A DNA stretch of 16,033 nt from CAYGWP01 sp964353455 (GTDB taxonomy: Bacteria; Planctomycetota; Phycisphaerae; FEN-1346): positions 1 to 16,033 of the forward strand of contig CAYGWP010000473.1 in the NCBI GenBank assembly GCA_964353455.1, given 5' to 3'. Within the stretch, counting starts at the first letter, position 1. Each line of letters starts with the position of its first letter. Made by a program: the position numbers and the translations under genes. Shown here piece after piece: positions 7,643-14,471 of the stretch. The notes beneath the pieces are model-generated. The model ran no database searches. It saw only the letters and a list, made by a program, of their open reading frames with translations, and had not been told where the DNA came from.

Positions 7643-8179
7643 TCACTTGGCGTCGATGGGTTTGCCGGCGGCTTCCTCGCGTTTCTTGAAGCGGTTGGCC
7701 AGTTCCTTCAGGCGCCGCCGATGCGCCATTTTCTGGACCGGCGACATCCGGTCCACGAGCAGCCGCCCGTCCAGGTGGTCCAACTCGTGCTGGACCGCGC
7801 GGGCCAGCAGGTTCTCGGCATCCATCTCGCGCGCGCGGCCCTCAAGGTCCTGGTACTTAAGACGGATCCGCGCGAAGCGGCCGATCTTGATGTAGATGCC
7901 GGGCAGGCTCAGGCACCCTTCGTCGGACTCCTGCCAGCCCTCCGACCGCGTGATCTCCGGATTGACAATGACCGTTTCGTGCCCCGGCTGGTCGTCGGTG
8001 GTGATGATGGCCATCCGCTCGGCCAGGCCGACCTGGGTGGCGGCGAGCCCCAGGCCGGCGGCGGCCCGCATGGCGCGGACCATCTCCGCGGCCGTCCGGG
8101 CCAGGGCCTCGTCGAACATTCTGACCGGCCGCGTCTTCTTACGCAAGACCGGATCGGGATATTGTCGGATTTCCACCAT
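7643..8179 (-). CDS. def: Peptide deformylase
   Basis: Def removes the N-formyl group from new proteins. The 178-residue product has all three family motifs: GLGLAATQ (residues 42-49), EGCLS with metal ligand Cys89, and HELDH (131-135) with the metal ligands His131 and His135 and catalytic Glu132. The C-terminal Lys/Arg-rich tail (LKELANRFKKREE) is normal for the class. ATG 8179 is preferred over the in-frame ATG at 8221: it gives the usual N-terminus MVEIRQYPDPVLRKK, and a TATAAT box at 8228-8233 would start transcription near 8221, leaving that codon at the very end of the mRNA. GGGAG lies close to 8179 (three-base gap), a tight spacing. If the mRNA were leaderless, the 192-residue form from 8221 would be made. 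Confidence 0.96.
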   Translation of the reverse strand: MVEIRQYPDPVLRKKTRPVRMFDEALARTAAEMVRAMRAAAGLGLAATQVGLAERMAIITTDDQPGHETVIVNPEITRSEGWQESDEGCLSLPGIYIKIGRFARIRLKYQDLEGRAREMDAENLLARAVQHELDHLDGRLLVDRMSPVQKMAHRRRLKELANRFKKREEAAGKPIDAK

Positions 8180-8227
8180 CCACTCCCGCGCCCCGGAGGG
8201 GGCCGATGTGCCTTCCGGCATCGGCTA

Positions 8228-8256
8228 ATTATAGAAGTGCCGACGGCCTGCCACAA
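8228..8256 (-). promoter_or_regulatory. Promoter of the def-fmt-DUF116-rsmB operon
   Basis: On the minus strand TTGTGG (8251-8256) and a perfect TATAAT (8228-8233) are separated by 17 bases. The transcript would start about at 8221, some 40 bases before the chosen def start. It is the best-matching promoter in the window. Confidence 0.7.
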
Positions 8257-8276
8257 GGCCAAGTCTCTGTTTTTGA

Positions 8277-8304
8277 TTGACTGTTTCAGGGTTCCGTATA
8301 GACT
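8277..8304 (+). promoter_or_regulatory. Divergent promoter for the TPR gene
   Basis: TTGACT (8277-8282) and TAGACT (8299-8304) are separated by 16 bases; TATGAC at 8304-8309 is an alternative -10. It lies back to back with the def promoter, with only 20 bases between the two -35 boxes, so the TPR/rpsT and def operons may be co-regulated. Confidence 0.5.
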
Positions 8305-8374
8305 ATGACGCTTTGCGGCGGGTTTGTGCGGGTGAGCGGCGCGCGCCGGTCCAGGTTCAAGGGAGGTCGCAAGG

Positions 8375-9889
8375 GTGTCGGATCCGGAGAAGAAGGACGA
8401 GGCATCGGAGCAGCCGGATAGGAAGCCGGCCGAGCCGAAGCCGCCGGAAGGCGAGGCGGCGGCCGCGACAGCCGAGGAACTGTCACTTGAAGCCCTCGCG
8501 ATGGCCGACGGCTGCTTCGAGCGGGCCGCGCAGGCCACCGTCCGCAACAACTTCGATTACGCGATTCATCTTTTCCTGGATGGCCTCCGCTACAACCTGC
8601 GAGACGTCGAGAAGGGACACAAGGGCCTCCGCGACTGCGCCATGCGCAAGCGCAACACGGGCAAGGGTTTCAGCCTCATGTCGCTCATCGGGCAGTTCAG
8701 GGGCGGCTGGAGCCAGATGCTCGGCCGGCCCCGCGAGGCCATACTCGGCCTCCTGGGGGCCCTCGCCCAGGACCCGCAGAACGTCATGCTCCTGACGCAG
8801 ATAATGCAGATGGCCCGCCGCCTTCAGTACGCCGACGTCGCCATCTACTACGGCGAAGTTGCCGCCGAGGAAACACTCCGCACCAAGAAACCCCAGAAGC
8901 AGATCTTCACGACCCTGGCCGACATGTACGAGGCGCAGAAGGACTACCGCAAGGCCATCGACGCCCTCAACAACGCCATCAAGTGCGACCCGTCGGACCG
9001 AGAGTTGGACCGGCGGGCGCGGAACATGGCCGCCGAGGCCAGCATCGACGAGGGCAAACTGGAATCCATCAGCGACTTCCACGAGATGATCAAGGACCAG
9101 GCCACCGCCGCAAAGGCCGCCCAGACACAGGTCATCCGCACGCGCGAGCAACTCGAGGCCCAGTTCCTCGAACTGAAGGCCGCCTTTGAAGCGGACCCTA
9201 AGAACCCCGTGAAACTTCTGGCCCTCGCGGAATGCAAGGCCCGCCTCGGACAGGTCGAAGAGGCCGTGGCGATGCTCCAGGAGGCCTACGACCGGTCCAA
9301 GGAATACCGCTTCAAGATGAAGATCGATGACATCCGCATGGCCGAGTTCCGCCGCCACCTGCGCGAACTAGACGAGCAACTTGAGGCCGACCCTGAGCGG
9401 GCCGACATCAAGGCCAAACGCACCGAGATCGCCGCCCACCAGGACGCCTTCGAACTGGGAATCTACGCCGAACGCCAACGCCAGTACCCAACCGACATGA
9501 GCATCCGCTTCGAACTCGGCGTCCGACAGTATCGCACCGGCGACCTCGACGCCGCCATCATCTCACTTCAGGCCGCCACACGCGACCCGAAGCGACGCAT
9601 CCCGGCCCTCAACAACCTCGGCAAGTGCTTCGTCTCCAAGCAACTCTACCAGGAAGCCCAGAGCCAGTTCGAGACCGCCATCCAGCAATATGAACTCACG
9701 GGCGACCCGCTGGCCAAGGAACTCCGCTATAACCTGGCCATGAGTTTCGAGGCGCAGAACAAGATGCCGCAGGCGATCGAGTGGTATAGCGCAATCGTCC
9801 AGCAGGATTACCAGTACCGCGATGCCGCCAAGCGCCTGGAAGGCCTCCGCCGCAAGGCTCAAGCGGGCAATGGCGCAGCAAAGTCCTGA
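8375..9889 (+). CDS. TPR-repeat protein, cytoplasmic
   Basis: The 504-residue product starts at GTG 8375, with GGGAGG (8361-8366) eight bases upstream. Residues 1-35 are charged, Pro/Glu-rich and probably disordered; there is no signal peptide or membrane segment. TPR-type helix pairs are visible at about residues 120-165, 178-210 (LADMYEAQKDYRKAIDALNN, then AIKCDPSD), 280-308, 375-405 and 410-480. Residues 225-275 and 310-370 look like long coiled or extended helices and break the array. TPR proteins act as scaffolds for protein complexes. It is directly upstream of rpsT (29 bp gap), so the two are probably co-transcribed, but no partner can be named. A central RKRNTGKGFSLM loop (residues 91-102) is basic. 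Confidence 0.85.
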   Translation: MSDPEKKDEASEQPDRKPAEPKPPEGEAAAATAEELSLEALAMADGCFERAAQATVRNNFDYAIHLFLDGLRYNLRDVEKGHKGLRDCAMRKRNTGKGFSLMSLIGQFRGGWSQMLGRPREAILGLLGALAQDPQNVMLLTQIMQMARRLQYADVAIYYGEVAAEETLRTKKPQKQIFTTLADMYEAQKDYRKAIDALNNAIKCDPSDRELDRRARNMAAEASIDEGKLESISDFHEMIKDQATAAKAAQTQVIRTREQLEAQFLELKAAFEADPKNPVKLLALAECKARLGQVEEAVAMLQEAYDRSKEYRFKMKIDDIRMAEFRRHLRELDEQLEADPERADIKAKRTEIAAHQDAFELGIYAERQRQYPTDMSIRFELGVRQYRTGDLDAAIISLQAATRDPKRRIPALNNLGKCFVSKQLYQEAQSQFETAIQQYELTGDPLAKELRYNLAMSFEAQNKMPQAIEWYSAIVQQDYQYRDAAKRLEGLRRKAQAGNGAAKS

Positions 9890-9918
9890 CCTGAAAAAAA
9901 CCAAGGAGACCGATTCAC

Positions 9919-10200
9919 ATGCCGCATTCGATATCCGCCAAAAAACGCGTCCGCCAGAATGTCCGCCGCCACGCCATCAACCGGACCGTCAGAAGCCGCA
10001 TCCGCTCCGCCCGGCGGGCGTTCCTGAAGGCCGTCGAGACAGGCGATGCCCCCGCAGCCCGCGAAAAACTCAAGGCCGCCGCTCGACTCCTCCATCGCGC
10101 CGCCAATCGCGGCCCGTTCCACCGCAACACCGCCGCACGCACCATCAGCCGCATGCAGACCCGACTCTCGACCCTCGAAAAGACGCCCAAAGTACAATGA
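9919..10200 (+). CDS. rpsT: 30S ribosomal protein S20
   Basis: S20 is a primary 16S rRNA-binding protein of the small subunit. The 93-residue product has the family start MPHSISAKKRVRQNVRRHAI, the basic helical RSRIRSARRAFLKAV (residues 26-40) and the late FHRNTAARTISRMQTRL (residues 67-83, matching the usual HKNTAARxxSRL). AAGGAG (9903-9908) lies ten bases before the ATG. The last 89 bp (10112-10200) recur at 11193-11281 with 80 of 89 bases identical and the stop codon in the same register. The current 3' end may therefore have been supplied by an incoming element. No terminator hairpin follows; TTGCATAAT begins two bases after the stop. Confidence 0.96.
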   Translation: MPHSISAKKRVRQNVRRHAINRTVRSRIRSARRAFLKAVETGDAPAAREKLKAAARLLHRAANRGPFHRNTAARTISRMQTRLSTLEKTPKVQ

Positions 10201-10247
10201 GTTGCATAATTTGCGTCTGACGTTGGACGAGGTTTTGGGGCACGCAA

Positions 10248-11054
10248 ATGACGGCCTCCTTCGTGGCGTACATCGACGAGGCGGGAGACGAGGGGTTCAA
10301 ATTCCGAACGTCCCTGGCAAAGCAGAGCAGCAGCGACTGGTTTGTGCTGGCGGCGTTTCTGACGCGCAAGAAGACCGACGCGGAGACGGTGAAACTGATT
10401 GACCGGGTTCGCTCGGAATTCGGCCTGCCGCCGAGGAAGCACGTTCACTGGAAGAAACTGAAGCACGCGCAAAAGGTACGGTACGCCCAGATGATGGCCG
10501 GCTTGCAGGCCCGCATCATCGGCGTCTGCGTCCACAAGCCGACGCTGCTGGAGCCCGAGAAGTTCCAGGAACGGTATCGCCTGTATTTCTACGCGGTGCG
10601 GCACCTCCTGGAGCAGGTATCGTGGCTGGCGCGGGACCGGCACGACGCCGCCAATTGGGGCGGCGACGGCACGGTGGACCTGCTTTTCTCAAACCGGCAG
10701 GGCATGTCCTACGGGGAACTGCGCGACTACCTGCGGCTCCTGGGGAAGCAGAAGGAATCGGGGCAAGACGTTCGGATCGACTTCGACTTGGTGCCGCCGG
10801 ACGCCATTCGGACCCTGACGCCCGGACGCTCGATGGGACTTCAACTGGCGGATGCGGCAGCCGGGGCGTTCTTCAATGCACTGGAACGCGACACCTTCGG
10901 CAACACAGAGCCGCGATATCTGGCCACGCTGTCACCCCTCCTCTACAGGCACCAAGGCCAGGTGCATGGGTATGGTTTCAAGGTGCTTCCGAAGGAGCCT
11001 GCGGTTGCCGTGAAGGATGAGCCAAGCCTTCAGTGGATGGGGGAATTCAAATGA
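10248..11054 (+). CDS. DUF3800 family protein
   Basis: The 268-residue product begins with the DUF3800 hallmark YIDEAGD (residues 8-14) and ends its core with LQLADAAAGAFF (198-209), the second conserved block with Asp202. From family knowledge, DUF3800 proteins are thought to adopt an RNase H-like fold with acidic active-site residues and are common in mobile and defence-associated DNA; no activity has been shown here. Asp10, Glu11, Asp14 and Asp202 are the likely acidic centre, with LLFSNRQG (145-152) between them. Start at ATG 10248 is supported by GGGG (10237-10240) seven bases upstream. It has no signal peptide. Its position between rpsT and a duplicated rpsT end marks it as the cargo, or just possibly the agent, of an insertion. 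Confidence 0.85.
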   Translation: MTASFVAYIDEAGDEGFKFRTSLAKQSSSDWFVLAAFLTRKKTDAETVKLIDRVRSEFGLPPRKHVHWKKLKHAQKVRYAQMMAGLQARIIGVCVHKPTLLEPEKFQERYRLYFYAVRHLLEQVSWLARDRHDAANWGGDGTVDLLFSNRQGMSYGELRDYLRLLGKQKESGQDVRIDFDLVPPDAIRTLTPGRSMGLQLADAAAGAFFNALERDTFGNTEPRYLATLSPLLYRHQGQVHGYGFKVLPKEPAVAVKDEPSLQWMGEFK

Positions 11055-11070
11055 AAAAGGCAGGTTCGGG

Positions 11071-11120
11071 CCGTAGGATCCCACGCCCGAGGGCGCTGCC
11101 GTCCTGAGGACGACCTACGG
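11071..11120. repeat. Nested double-hairpin palindromic element (E4)
   Basis: Outer arms CCGTAGG (11071-11077) and CCTACGG (11114-11120) enclose the hairpins CGCCCgaGGGCG (11084-11095) and CGTCCtgaGGACG (11100-11112). The layout is the same as in E1, and a 14-mer (11082-11095) is the reverse complement of E1 743-756. It lies 16 bases after the DUF3800 stop, inside the putative cassette. Confidence 0.75.
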
Positions 11121-11192
11121 TTGGCCCCGCACACCCTGCCTATTACATAATACGACTTTCGGAGGCACGGTCAATAAGAAAATCCCGTCGGC

Positions 11193-11281
11193 GCCCGTTC
11201 CACCGCAACACCGCCGCCCGCGCCATCAGCCGCATGCAGACCCGACTCTCGGCCCTCGAAAAGGCCCCCAAATCGCAATAA
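11193..11281 (+). pseudogene. Displaced 3' end of rpsT (orphan fragment)
   Basis: These 89 bases match the end of rpsT (10112-10200) at 80 positions. In the same reading frame they encode RPFHRNTAARAISRMQTRLS followed by ALEKAPKSQ and a TAA, against TGA in rpsT. Four amino-acid changes (three Thr to Ala, one Val to Ser) are S20-compatible, so the fragment derives from a working S20 gene and is not random decay. There is no start codon or 5' part. It is most simply the original end of the resident rpsT, pushed downstream. A hairpin (11297-11319) follows 16 bases after its stop. Confidence 0.85.
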
Positions 11282-11296
11282 CCGCCGATCGCGTGC

Positions 11297-11385
11297 CACG
11301 GGTTGCTCGCCAACCCGTGATTGTGATGGCCGTTGACCGCTCATGTGCCACGGGCCGTGCGAACGGCGCGCGACGGACAAGTCCG
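11297..11385. repeat. Cluster of GC-rich hairpins before the DUF4384 gene
   Basis: A perfect hairpin CACGGGTTG/CAACCCGTG (11297-11305/11311-11319) is followed by CACGGgCCGTG (11349-11359), which overlaps GCCGTgcgaACGGC (11354-11367), and by CGGACaaGTCCG (11374-11385). GTGCCACGGG occurs twice (11294-11303 and 11345-11354). With 11386-11434 this gap has no gene; the first hairpin may be the old rpsT transcription end. Confidence 0.6.
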
Positions 11386-11434
11386 CCGGCTGAATATGAT
11401 TCCGCCACGAAGTCGCTCCCTCACTTTTTTGCCT

Positions 11435-11464
11435 TTGCTACCCATCCCCATTCCTTGTTATCAT
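11435..11464 (+). promoter_or_regulatory. Candidate promoter of the DUF4384-caspase locus
   Basis: TTGCTA (11435-11440) and TATCAT (11459-11464) are spaced by 18 bases in a pyrimidine-rich, AT-richer stretch, giving a start near 11471 and a 20-base leader to the ATG at 11492. Confidence 0.5.
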
Positions 11465-11491
11465 GCTGTCCGCTCGAAAGACGGGGGACGC

Positions 11492-12574
11492 ATGGCCGCT
11501 CAGAAACGATTCGTAGCGACATCGGGAATGCTGGTCCTCTTCGTGGCCGCGGCTGCTTCCGCCGCGCCGGCCCCTGCCCCGCAGGATATAGCCGACCTCA
11601 AGGAAAAGGCCGAGGCCGCCTTCGCCGGCGTCAGGAACTTCGACCGCGGCCAGGGCCTCGGCGCTCTCCTCGATGACGCCGACGCCGCACGCATCGCCGC
11701 TAAGACGCTCTTCGACAACGGCGCGTTCGCCGAGGCCAAGGCCGCATACCTGGACCTCCTCGTGCGGTGCGAGAAACTGAAAGCGCGCGACCGCGACCGA
11801 GCAGCCGCATGGGTGGCCAAGCGCCGGGCCGACCTGGCCGCATCCGCCGCCCGCAGCGCCCGGGCCGAGACCGAGGCCCGCGACTCATGGCAGTCTGCCG
11901 CCAAGTCGGCCGAGACCGCCGCCGCCGACTACGAGGCCGCCCGCTTCGTCGAGGCCGAATCCGCCTGGCGCGCCGCAGCCGATTCCTACGACCGCGCCCG
12001 GCCCGACCCGCGCGTCAAGACGCTCGCCATAAGCCTCGACACGACCCAGGCGGCCGTCGCGGCGGGACGCGAACCGCGCTCGCCTGATGCCGAGCGGGTC
12101 AGAGTCCGGGTCTGGGCCGAGGGCGAGAAGAAGGTTTTCCGCGCCGGCGAGGCCCCGCGATTCTGCGTCTCCGTGGACCGCGATGCGTACGTGTACCTCT
12201 TCGACATCCGCCCCGACGGCAAGACCGTGATGATCTTCCCCAATGCGTACCACCGCGACAACTTCATCAGGGCCGGCGAGACGGTCACCGTGCCGAGCGG
12301 CGACATGGAGTTCCACTTCACGATCCAGGAACCTTTCGGGCCGGAGGCGGTGCAGGCCGTGGCGACGCCCTCGCGGCTGATTTCGCAGGAGGTGGCGACC
12401 CGCGGCTTCGATCCGCCCAAGACCGTCGAGAACCCGTTCCGCGACGTGGCCGCGGGCACCAAGGGCCTGGCCGAGGCCATCCGCGACATCCAGACCCGCG
12501 GCATCGGCGTCCAGCCCAACGCCCCCCGGCCCACATGGGACGAGGACCATTGGACGTTCGTGACGGAGAAGTAA
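11492..12574 (+). CDS. Exported DUF4384-domain protein with Ala-rich helical region
   Basis: The 360-residue product starts at ATG 11492, just after GGGGGA (11483-11488), a short spacing. Residues 1-25 form a Sec signal peptide (MLVLFVAAAASAAPA, cleavage near residue 25). Residues 32-195 are Ala/Glu/Arg-rich and helical, with ADYEAARFVEAESAWRAAAD-type segments like degenerate TPRs. Residues 203-295 match DUF4384: VRVRVWAEGEKKVFRAGE, then VDRDAYVYLFDIRPDGKTVM, IFPN, and a final PFGPEAVQAVAT. From family knowledge, DUF4384 domains often occur in or beside caspase-like and PEGA proteins and have no known activity; here the next gene, 41 bp downstream, is a caspase-like lipoprotein. Co-transcription and periplasmic location are likely. 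A binding or sensing role is inference. Confidence 0.85.
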   Translation: MAAQKRFVATSGMLVLFVAAAASAAPAPAPQDIADLKEKAEAAFAGVRNFDRGQGLGALLDDADAARIAAKTLFDNGAFAEAKAAYLDLLVRCEKLKARDRDRAAAWVAKRRADLAASAARSARAETEARDSWQSAAKSAETAAADYEAARFVEAESAWRAAADSYDRARPDPRVKTLAISLDTTQAAVAAGREPRSPDAERVRVRVWAEGEKKVFRAGEAPRFCVSVDRDAYVYLFDIRPDGKTVMIFPNAYHRDNFIRAGETVTVPSGDMEFHFTIQEPFGPEAVQAVATPSRLISQEVATRGFDPPKTVENPFRDVAAGTKGLAEAIRDIQTRGIGVQPNAPRPTWDEDHWTFVTEK

Positions 12575-12615
12575 CAGAAGTGAATCGCAGTTGTCGCACG
12601 GTAAAGGGGCCGCAC

Positions 12616-14199
12616 ATGAATGGTGCAACGCTCCGCCTGGCCTCTCCGGGAATCGGCGCGCGCCTGCCGGCGTTTGTCGGCGTGATAGTTTGCGCCGTGG
12701 CGCTCGGCGGCGCCGCGGGCTGTGCCGTTCAGATGCAGGGCCGCATGCCCCTTGAACTGGAGGGCGCCGGTTCGCCCAGCCGCTCCTTTGAGACGGCGCT
12801 CCCCGCCGTTCTGGGTGTCGCGGATGTGGTCTATAAACCCTCAGATACATATACATGGAAGTCGCTGGGTTCGGAGTATATGGGGCCGGCGGCCGTCTCG
12901 AAGACGGCCCGGAAGAACGAAGCGGCCCTCCCCCTTATCATCACGGATTTCGTCAGGAAGTCCGGCCTCTTCAAGAACGTGGTGCGCGTGCCGCCCATGC
13001 GAGACATCGACCTGGTTCTTGAAGTGGAGGTAACTGAATGCGGCGTGGATGTGACGTCGAAAGCCAGTACGTCGATCATCCAGACGGATACCCAACTCTC
13101 GACTGCGGCATCGATGGCCGTCACGGCCAGGATCCGCACGCCTGACGGCAAAGAGGTCGATTCCATCAACCTGAAGGCCACACAGCAGCCGCGCGCTTTT
13201 TCGGGAGGCTTTGCGGGGCTCGACGTCGCCGGGGCGCAGAACACGGGGATGGACATGACCGACAAGTCCTCGCGGTACGGACAGGAGGTTTTCCATGAGT
13301 TGATGGAACGCCTGCTTGGCGAATTGGAATCGCGCCAGACCCGCCTGCTTGCCAGTCTGCCTCCCCCGAAACAGCCCGCCGAACCGGCCCCTGCCGTCGC
13401 CGCCTCGCAGGCCCCTTCCCCCATCGGCCAGCGATGGGCCGTTGTCATCGGCATATCAAACTATAAGAACGCCTCCCAGCGACTGCCGAGCCTGCGATTC
13501 GCCCACAGCGACGCCACGGCCTTCGCCGAGTTCCTCAAGTCCGAGGCCGGCGGCGGGTTTGCCGCCGATCACGTCAGGTTGCTCACCAACGAGCAGGCCA
13601 CCGTGACGGAGGTCCGGGCCGCGCTCTTTGAGTTCCTGAGGCACACCGTCAAGGAGGACCTGGTGGTCATTTATTTCTCCGGCCACGGCATTCCCGACCC
13701 CGACAAGCCCTCGAACCTGTACCTGGTGGCCCACGACAGCAACCCCGCCAGGATCGCCGCCACGGGCGTGCCGATGTGGGACATCGAGACGGCCCTCGTG
13801 CGGACGATTGCCGCCGAGAGGGTGCTGGTGCTCGTCGATGCCTGCCACTCCGCTGGCGCGGCCGAGGGTGTGCGCGGCATAGGCGTCTCCGGCCAGTTCA
13901 AGACGTACTTTGATGAACTCGCCCGCACGAAGCCCGGCCGCCTGGTGTTCACGAGTTGCGAAGGCTACGAGGTCAGCCGCGAGGCCGAAAAGTGGGGCGG
14001 CGGCCACGGCGTATTCACCTGGGCCCTGCTTGAGGGCCTGCGCGGCAAGGCCGACCTGGACAAGGACGGTTTCGTCCGCCTCGGCGAGGTCCTGGACTAC
14101 GTCGATATCACCGTCCGCCGCGAGACCGCCAACGAGCAGCACCCCGCCCGCGCCGGCACACAGTTCGACAGAAACCTGCCGATGGGGGTGGTCAAATGA
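12616..14199 (+). CDS. Caspase-like (peptidase C14) lipoprotein with EF-hand loop
   Basis: The 527-residue product starts at ATG 12616 with AAAGGGG (12603-12609) six bases upstream. A signal peptide ends at a lipobox-like GGAAGC with Cys36, so it is probably lipid-anchored; the -3 residue is Ala rather than Leu, a weak lipobox. Residues 60-245 are a beta-rich domain I do not recognise. A Pro/Ala linker (248-270) leads to the caspase fold (272-475): WAVVIGISNYKN, LRFAHSDATAFAEFLKS, VVIYFSGHG with His357 and VLVLVDACHSAG with Cys410, the catalytic dyad. FTSCEGYEVSRE (445-456) and GGGHGVFTWALLEGL (461-475) are the usual later blocks. DLDKDGFVRLGE (residues 480-491) fits the canonical EF-hand loop at positions 1, 3, 5, 6, 8 and 12, suggesting calcium control. 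Family members cleave after basic or acidic residues; the specificity here is not known. Confidence 0.9.
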   Translation: MNGATLRLASPGIGARLPAFVGVIVCAVALGGAAGCAVQMQGRMPLELEGAGSPSRSFETALPAVLGVADVVYKPSDTYTWKSLGSEYMGPAAVSKTARKNEAALPLIITDFVRKSGLFKNVVRVPPMRDIDLVLEVEVTECGVDVTSKASTSIIQTDTQLSTAASMAVTARIRTPDGKEVDSINLKATQQPRAFSGGFAGLDVAGAQNTGMDMTDKSSRYGQEVFHELMERLLGELESRQTRLLASLPPPKQPAEPAPAVAASQAPSPIGQRWAVVIGISNYKNASQRLPSLRFAHSDATAFAEFLKSEAGGGFAADHVRLLTNEQATVTEVRAALFEFLRHTVKEDLVVIYFSGHGIPDPDKPSNLYLVAHDSNPARIAATGVPMWDIETALVRTIAAERVLVLVDACHSAGAAEGVRGIGVSGQFKTYFDELARTKPGRLVFTSCEGYEVSREAEKWGGGHGVFTWALLEGLRGKADLDKDGFVRLGEVLDYVDITVRRETANEQHPARAGTQFDRNLPMGVVK

Positions 14200-14309
14200 G
14201 GCCATCTGTCCTCCTGGCGCGCCTGCTGGCTACTCAGGCCATGCTGGCCGGCGCGGTTCTGCGGGGGCGGTTCCAGGTTGTAAAGGAATTTCGGATTGAT
14301 CACCGGTAG
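14196..14309 (+). CDS. Small ORF (37 aa) overlapping the caspase stop codon
   Basis: ATG at 14196 overlaps the TGA of the caspase gene (ATGA), and GGGGGTGG (14184-14191) lies four bases upstream, so coupled translation is possible. The product starts with a short hydrophobic segment (VLLARLLATQAMLAGAV) and ends VLRGRFQVVKEFRIDHR followed by TAG. The next 66 bases repeat the last 22 codons in frame. Between the two copies 10 of 18 differences fall at third codon positions and 12 of 17 residues are kept, which supports real or recent coding. I do not recognise the peptide. It could be a small membrane-associated or exported peptide acting with the caspases, or the remnant of a larger gene. Confidence 0.45.
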   Translation: MRPSVLLARLLATQAMLAGAVLRGRFQVVKEFRIDHR

Positions 14310-14375
14310 AATGCCGCTGAGGTGCTGCGCGGCCGGTTCCAATGCGTGAAGGAAATGCGCGTGATACACAAGTAG
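14310..14375 (+). repeat. Second, in-frame copy of the small-ORF 3' unit
   Basis: These 22 codons repeat 14244-14309 with a period of exactly 66 bases. The core 54 bases are identical at 36 positions; the peptide reads VLRGRFQCVKEMRVIHK and again ends in TAG at the same point. No start codon with a ribosome binding site precedes it, apart from a possible GTG at 14322. The rest of the gap (14376-14471) holds short GCCGGTGCT repeats and another in-frame TAG at 14388. Confidence 0.6.
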
Positions 14376-14471
14376 GACATGCTGTGCTAGGCCGGTGCTC
14401 CTGCCGGTGCTGCTGCGTCATGGCCTGCTTGTGCCATTCTTCGCATTTGCCTTCTTATTGAAAGGCAAAAC

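Larger units (their letters stand above)
10201..11192 (+). mobile_element. Putative integrated DUF3800 cassette at the rpsT 3' end
   Basis: The segment lies between the intact rpsT 3' end and a displaced second copy of that end; the repeats are 1,081 bp apart in register. It contains one gene (DUF3800) and a nested palindrome (E4). TTGCATAAT (10202-10210) and TTACATAAT (11143-11151) near its two ends match at 8 of 9 bases in direct orientation and could be part of the recombination site. There is no recombinase, so the cassette would be non-autonomous or a remnant. Exact borders are uncertain. Confidence 0.5.
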
